The position numbers and the translations under genes were made by a program. The notes under the pieces were generated by a model. It was not told the DNA's origin. It did no database searches and worked only from the letters and a program-made list of their open reading frames with translations. From assembly GCA_032622095.1 (NCBI GenBank), contig CP136066.1:10501784-10565783 (forward strand): DNA of 64,000 bases, read 5' to 3'. This document shows positions 58,798-64,000 of this stretch, piece after piece (the stretch's first letter is position 1; the number at the start of each line of letters is the position of its first letter). This DNA comes from Siphonodentalium dalli. Its lineage: Eukaryota; Mollusca; Scaphopoda; Gadilida; Siphonodentaliidae.

Positions 58798-59149
58798 CTC
58801 ACTTAATGTTAATCACAACTCATTGAATGGGAAGGTTCAGTAACATATGCCATATACGCATATCACATACATGCAGTATACCTCCGGTGAGTGAGATAAT
58901 AGTAGATGGAATCCTTGATAGCCATGAGAGTCTATTAACAGGAGTCCAAGGATTGGTTGAACCCTTGACGAAAATAACTACCAGGCACCAATTGCTTCCT
59001 GCAGAAACACTGGTGACCTTGCAGAATTCCGAATGTCATGTGTGTAGAGGGTTGTAGAGACAAATAACAGTCACCCAGTGTTCAATGACTGTGAACTACC
59101 AGAACATATGGCCAGCTTTAATGGACTGATATATCATCAAGACTCACAT

Positions 59150-59990
59150 CAGAACAGTTACCAGTTGCTAAGAACATACTGTTGAAACACCAAAGCTTGT
59201 TTGCAAGCTCGACTGCTGATCTAGGTTACACAACTCTGTTGGAACATGAAATCAAAACAGGGGATGCACGGACAATTAAGCAGTTGCTTAGACGAGTGCC
59301 CATACATCAACGAACCAAGTTGATAAGATTGTCAGTGACATGATACAACAAGGGATTGCCCCACCTTCCACCAGCCCATGGGTTAGTCATGTGGTCCGAG
59401 TGAGAAAGAAAGACGGCAGCCTACTTTTCTGCATTGATTATCGACTTTTGAACAAAATGACTGAGAAAGATACGTGTCCATTGCCGAATATAGCTGAAGC
59501 TATTGACATGCTGTCAGGCGTAAATTGGTTTTCAAGTGTTGATCTCATGTCAGTATACTAGCAATGCCCTGTTTGGGAAGAAGACCGTCCAAAAACGGCG
59601 TTTGTAACACAACGAGGCATCTATTATTTTAACGTCCTCCCATTCGGCTTATGCAATGCTCCGGCCACCTTCGAGAGAATGATGGAGATGGTACTATCAG
59701 GCCTGCAATTTGAGACATGTCTAATATATATTGACGACCTCCTCGTGTTTGGCAAGAATTAACAACAGATGTGTGACAGGCTGGACCAAGTTTTCTGTCG
59801 ATTAGCAGATGTCAATTTGAAGTTGAAACCAAGCAAATTCTCGCTTTTCAAAAGAGAAATTGAATTTCTTGGCCACATTGTTTCATCACAGTGAATCGCT
59901 ACAGACCCAGCTAAGATAGCTGCTGTTCAAAAGGACCCAGCACCTTGCAATGTGTCTGAGGCAAAAGCTTCCTGGGACTGTGTGGGTATT
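59150..59990 (+). pseudogene. Reverse transcriptase of the LTR element, broken
   Basis: One frame from 59340 shows PPSTSPWVSHVVRVRKKDGS, FCIDYRLLN, then VLPFGLCNAPATFERMM and YIDDLLVF (about 59727-59750), followed by the EFLGHIVS block. Three in-frame stops are present: 59559-59561, 59760-59762 and 59892-59894. The catalytic YIDD is intact. Confidence 0.9.
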
Positions 59991-59999
59991 ATCGACGAT

Positions 60000-60540
60000 A
60001 TATAGAAGGTTTCTCAAATATTGCAGCCCCGTTGCATAAACTGACTTCAAAATCAAAGAGTTTCAAGTGGACGGGTAGCTGTCAGTTGGCAGTCGAGACT
60101 TTAAAGACAAAGCTGACAGAGGCTCCAATTCTTGCCTGTCCGGACCCAAATACAGAATTCATACTGGACACATATGCCAGTCTGGATGGAACAGGGGCTG
60201 TCCTGTCCCAGATGTATGTTGGGAATCAAAGGGTGATAGCCTATGGTAGCAAGACATTATCAAAAAATGAGAGAAATTACTGCGCAACACGTCGAGAACT
60301 TCTTGCTGTTGTCACTTTTGTTGAGCATTTCAGAGCATATTTAGTTGGTAAAAGTTCACGATTAGAACAGACCATGCTGCTCTCAAGTGGCTGATGGAAT
60401 TCAAAAATCCGGAGAATCAATTTTTCTGATGGATACAAAAGCTTGGAACATACAATTTCGAAATCCTGCATCGGGCTGGCCGCGTGCACAATAATGCTGA
60501 TGGCTTCTCGAGAAAGCCATGTGTTCAGTGTGGAAGAACA
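60000..60540 (+). pseudogene. RNase H of the LTR element, broken
   Basis: LHKLTSKSKSFKW (connection) leads to FILDTYASLDGTGAVLSQ, AYGSKTLSKNERNY and RRELLAVVTFVEHFRAYL. The first catalytic Asp normally in an L-x-x-D-A-S context is present as LDTYAS. The frame ends at 60394, and KLGTYNFEILHRAG-like sequence with NADGFSRKP follows in another frame near 60440-60520. Confidence 0.8.
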
Positions 60541-60659
60541 GATGAATCAGAAATTACACATGTTCGACTCCTTGGAGCTAGTTTAGGCCCCACGGAGCAA
60601 GCTCAATATAATGACACTGATGTTACCATGGTTGGGAATGGTTAACATGGGGTGAATGA

Positions 60660-62009
60660 CCCCCTTGGAATATGGTCACACCAGAAAGTCCCTTTGTTAA
60701 GAGACTCTGGGCTGAATTCCAGATGTTGAGAATATCAAATGGATTGCTGTGCTTGAGTGACTGGAAGAGCAGTCCCACAACACTCCGAATTGTCGTCCGT
60801 GGGATACATAGACCTGACATTATTGAGAAATCACATGATTCTCCAACAGCAGGACATCTGGGAATAACTAAAACTACACAGATAATAAAGTTGTCATACT
60901 ACTTGCCAAATATCGAGAAAGAATTGTCCGACTATGTCAAATCATGCGCTCAGTGCATGCCAACCAAACTGCAGAAAGATCATGCCAGAATGGACACCCA
61001 TGCAACTGGAGCACCCATGGAAAAACTCGGCATCAACATTGTTGGTCCCATACAACCAAGTTCACCATCAGGCAACAAATACATTCTTGTAGTCATTGAC
61101 TATTTCACAAAATATGCCGAAGCATATCATATGGCCAACATGGAGGCAGTAATGGTTGCACAATTACTAGTCGGAGAGTTTGTCTTAAGTATGGTCCTCC
61201 AAGACAGATTCACTCGGACCAGGGCTCTCAGTTCGAGAGTAAAGTTTTCAAAGAAATGTGTACACTCCTAGGTAGCGAGTAAACTCGAACAACAGCCGAC
61301 CGTCCCCAGTCGAGTGGACATGTTGAGAGACTGAATAGGACACTGCAAGCTATGCTTACATCATTCATTGACGAAGATACCGCTAAATGGGATAAACTGT
61401 TACCATATGTCATGGGTGCATATAGATCATCAAAAGAGGAGTCACCCGGTGTCACACAAAACTATATAATGTTTGGTTGTGAAGTGAACACTCCCATTGA
61501 CCTGCATTTTGGCATGCCCTACCAAGAAGTCTACACAGAGAATCTCCAGTGGACACAGCAACTGCGACGGAGAATGACTGATATCCACAGGATGGTGAGA
61601 CAGAATATGGACAGTGTCTCCAAGAAACAAGACAAAAATTACAAGTGTAAGGGCACACCATCTTATGAAGTAGGGGATTGTGTGTGGCTTTTCACCCCTA
61701 GAAAATTATGTCCCAAATAAATTTTAGACATATTGGGATGGCCCATTCGAGGTAACCACCACATTGACTGACATCAGAGTGGAGATACAGCATCCTGGAA
61801 CAGACAGGGATCAGGTTGTACACATCGACCGTCTACATCCATACTATCGTCGACCTGCAACAGATACTGATACCTCAGACACATAATACGAGCAAGACGA
61901 TACAGATGTGGCTGATTTAGAACACAGTCTCACCATACAGGGTTTCACCAGAACAAGAAGGGGTCGACAGACTCGGAGGCTGAGATACATTGATCAATAT
62001 GTCATGTAA
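60660..62009 (+). pseudogene. Integrase of the LTR element, broken
   Basis: The HHCC zinc domain is present (HDSPTAGHLGITKT ... CAQC). The catalytic core has GINIVGPIQPSSPSGNKYIL, where the first catalytic Asp of the usual D-I-x-G-P is replaced by Asn. After a frameshift near 61190 come HSDQGSQFES (second Asp) and HVERLNRTL (Glu). A TAA at 61282-61284 and further stops or shifts follow. The C-terminal part includes YEVGDCVWL and ends RRGRQTRRLRYIDQYVM at 62007-62009. Confidence 0.85.
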
Positions 62010-62341
62010 TGATTGACTTAGAATATATGTACATAGCTCACTTTCATGATGTTGTATTTACCTCCGTTGAAGAACAAATACAGAATACACTATTCATTTG
62101 GACTTTGTTGTGATACCCATATCCATTGATGAGTGATTGCAATGGGAGGTTGGAACCTTTTATCATGAAATATGTTACCTGTCAACGATTGTGCTCGAAA
62201 AAGAACTAGTGAATTCGATTAGAGAACGTCGATGTCCTATGTTCGTTCTGACTTTTGTAAAGAGAAAAACACCTGTGATGACATGACACTTAAATATCTT
62301 TGAGTACAAATTAAAACATCCCTCTATGTGGCAAAAGCTGT

Positions 62342-63178
62342 ATGAAAAATTATAGTTGCCATGGGGTATCCAAACGGCCTGTTGGGATGGTAGATGTAAT
62401 TGATGCAAGTGCTTTGTCATTTCAGATGCCACCAAAGAATTGGAGGGGGTATAGAATCCCTCAGAAAAAAGGATCTGTTTGCCGTGTGTGTGATTATGCA
62501 TCAGGAAAAGATTTTAATTACAAACGGCAATTAGATTCACGACGTCACCGGGATATATCAGAGAGGCTAAAGCGAGCAAGAGAGAGGCGTAGGTCACGCC
62601 GGAGAAGCAGATCACCCAGAAAATCTAAACCTTCAAAAAGTTTAACTGTGCATTCACAACAGAAAAGCAGATCACCGGTGGATTCGCCTGTGGAGAGTAT
62701 AGAGCGATTGAGTGAGCGGGGCAGATCATGCTGTAGAAGCAGATCACCCAGGAAATCTGAACCTTCAAAACGTTTAACAGTGCATTCACAACAGAAAAGC
62801 AGATCACCGGTGGATCGCCTGTGGAGAGTATAGAGCTAGTGAGTGAGTGGGGCAGATCGCGCTGTAGAAGCAGATCACCGGTGAATTCGTCTGTGCACTC
62901 ACCAAAAAAAGCAAAACGAGTGCAATCCATCAGTCTGAAGAAATCATCAACCGTTTACGGTTGTCCGAGAACCAAGCATTGCTACCGACCCAGTTATTTC
63001 TGTTGCGGAACGCTCTTTCTGTTCAGCAGCCATACAGTGTGATATTGGGAACTTTAGTATCACATCCACTTACGAAACCACCGATGAGAAGGTCAGAAAA
63101 ATAACAGCCAGCTTTACGGAAAAGAAGTTGCTGGACATACCGCGGTTCCACAAGATGGTCAGTGATTGCATGGAGTAA
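62342..63178 (+). pseudogene. Third ORF of the LTR element: zinc-finger-like motif, RS-rich region and distinct C-terminal segment
   Basis: An ATG at 62342, 333 bp after the integrase end, opens 163 codons. A finger-like CRVCDYASGKDFNYKRQL...RRH leads into an Arg/Ser region with repeated RSRSPRKS and HSQQKSRSPV blocks, recalling SR splicing factors. Near 62815 the frame shifts; the repeats continue (RSRCRSRSPVNS) and after another shift near 62985 a segment reading PVISVAERSFCSAA, then TDEKVRKITASFTEKKLLDI, ends at a TAA (63176-63178). Consistent composition across shifts suggests one ancestral gene of about 280 codons. Its family is unknown to me. It may be a captured host gene or an element-specific RNA-binding or export factor. 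Confidence 0.55.
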
Positions 63179-63200
63179 GCGATGCGGGATGCATCGTTTT

Positions 63201-63212
63201 AGGATGGGAAGA
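63201..63212 (+). other. Polypurine tract
   Basis: AGGATGGGAAGA directly precedes the 3' LTR, the expected plus-strand primer site. Confidence 0.75.
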
Positions 63213-63604
63213 TGTAACAATGTGGCACCTTACATTCAGTCCATTCCGCGTTTCCGTTCCGTGTATGATACCACACGCCGTCGTTGACGTCACGCTTCCG
63301 CTCTGGGAGTCAGTAAATTGATCGCCGAGGGTGAACGCATTTTGGACGTAGCGTGGATTAGATTGGTTGCAAGTATAAAGGTATTGAAGAATTCATGTCT
63401 GTTATACCCTCGAATGCGGAGCTCCACGACGGGGTGTGGTATCTTACGTATTGATTGCCTATTATTATGTTTATTCACATTTTATTCAATAAATTGATTA
63501 ACGGTAATATCTGTTCCCTAACTCCGTGGACTCTTGAAGAGTCAGAACCCTTGAAATTCTATTAACGCCAAACCCCCGGGTCACTCAAAGGGTAGGACGT
63601 TACA
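63213..63604 (+). repeat. 3' LTR
   Basis: 392 bp, TGTAAC...GTTACA. Compared with the 5' LTR it lacks 12 bp after TGTGGCACCT and 2 bp in CTGGGAGAG. The CRE-like site, TATAAAG and AATAAA are all kept. Confidence 0.9.
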
Positions 63605-64000
63605 AGTGTTATGAATCTGATTGTTTCAAAGCACATGAATGTACATTTACAAGAAAGGATATATATGTACATATACTGTACGCACCAGTGTAATTCACAC
63701 GAGCTTCAGTGTCAACAACAACACCGTAAACAATGAACTGACGCCGCGCAGTGACGGATAATCACATATCTACAATACCAACTTTACAATTACACGGACC
63801 AATTCATCCTGTGGTCATCAATTTTCATTGAAACGTGTGGATATGAGACATTGTTATCATTCGCCATGTATCTTCGAGTTATTACGACAATTTACTGGGA
63901 GTACACTATTGGTTGGATGTTCTTATCAAACTATCTTTGGCTGACTCACTGATATTGATACTAAGTGTTGTGATACCAGTATACAGTTTGATGCATCATG
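63605..64000. other. Flank of the LTR element, no gene seen
   Basis: CACACGAGCTTCAGTGTCAA (63697-63716) resembles AACACGAGCTTCGATGTCAA at about 55335-55354 on the other side of the element, more than target duplication would give. It may be part of an older repeat into which the element inserted. Confidence 0.4.

Larger units (their letters stand above)
55434..63604 (+). mobile_element. Full-length Ty3/Gypsy-type LTR retrotransposon (8.2 kb), inactive, with an extra third ORF
   Basis: Direct LTRs begin TGTAAC and end GTTACA at both ends. The 4-bp AGTG lies just outside each LTR (55430-55433 and 63605-63608), a target-site duplication. The internal order is leader, gag, protease, RT, RNase H, integrase, then a third ORF and a polypurine tract before the 3' LTR. 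The order RT-RNaseH-integrase makes it Ty3/Gypsy (Metaviridae-like). Every coding part carries stops or frameshifts. By hand alignment the LTRs differ at about 18 of 392 aligned positions plus 12-bp and 2-bp indels, so it is old rather than newly inserted. Confidence 0.9.

Noticed and set aside
62625-62930. Minus-strand frame opposite the third ORF of the LTR element
   Set aside because: Shadow of the RS repeats on the plus strand; no independent signal.

Overview
This window is animal nuclear DNA dominated by transposable elements. It has intron-like splice signals, SINE, LINE, LTR and Polinton-type elements, long tandem-repeat elements and much TACATGTA-type palindromic sequence, and no bacterial-style operons. 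A marine mollusc, most likely a bivalve, is the best guess. That rests on a Mab-21/cGAS-like gene, on repeats resembling the 'pearl'/HINE class known from bivalves, and on general texture, so it is an inference.

Layout. 1-4.9 kb: the 3' half of a LINE (LINE-A) lies directly upstream of a decayed Polinton/Maverick fragment (small basic ORF, major capsid protein, adenain-like protease). Next comes an unrecognised, perhaps OTU-like ORF followed by a textbook histone-type 3' stem-loop. 5-6.6 kb: tandem arrays. 6.8-8.5 kb: minus-strand exons of a Mab-21/cGAS-like nucleotidyltransferase, the most convincing host gene here. 8.5-39 kb: intergenic DNA with no solid multi-exon gene. It holds several tandem-repeat mobile elements (family A), a tRNA-derived SINE with target-site duplication, a foldback element, a triplet of palindromes, long hairpins, a LINE fragment caught in a 200-bp duplication (LINE-C), a THAP-like exon and a repeated AACGCTCTTTAT motif. 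39-43.8 kb: a nearly complete but broken two-ORF LINE (LINE-B). 44.6-53 kb: more tandem-repeat elements of families A, C and D plus weak exon-like ORFs. 55.4-63.6 kb: a full-length, mutated Ty3/Gypsy-type LTR retrotransposon with 406/392-bp LTRs and a 4-bp target duplication. Its extra third ORF, between integrase and the 3' LTR, has a zinc-finger-like motif, an RS/SR-rich region and a distinct C-terminal segment.

Most coding sequence is transposon-derived and broken by stops and frameshifts. The observations most worth following are the histone stem-loop behind a non-histone ORF, the third ORF of the LTR element, the shared design of the tandem-repeat element families (degenerate 130-190-bp repeats, a GGAC-rich tail, a terminal hairpin), the paired AACGCTCTTTAT motif, and the near-perfect long hairpins. 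All family assignments come from reading motifs by eye; no database search was possible.
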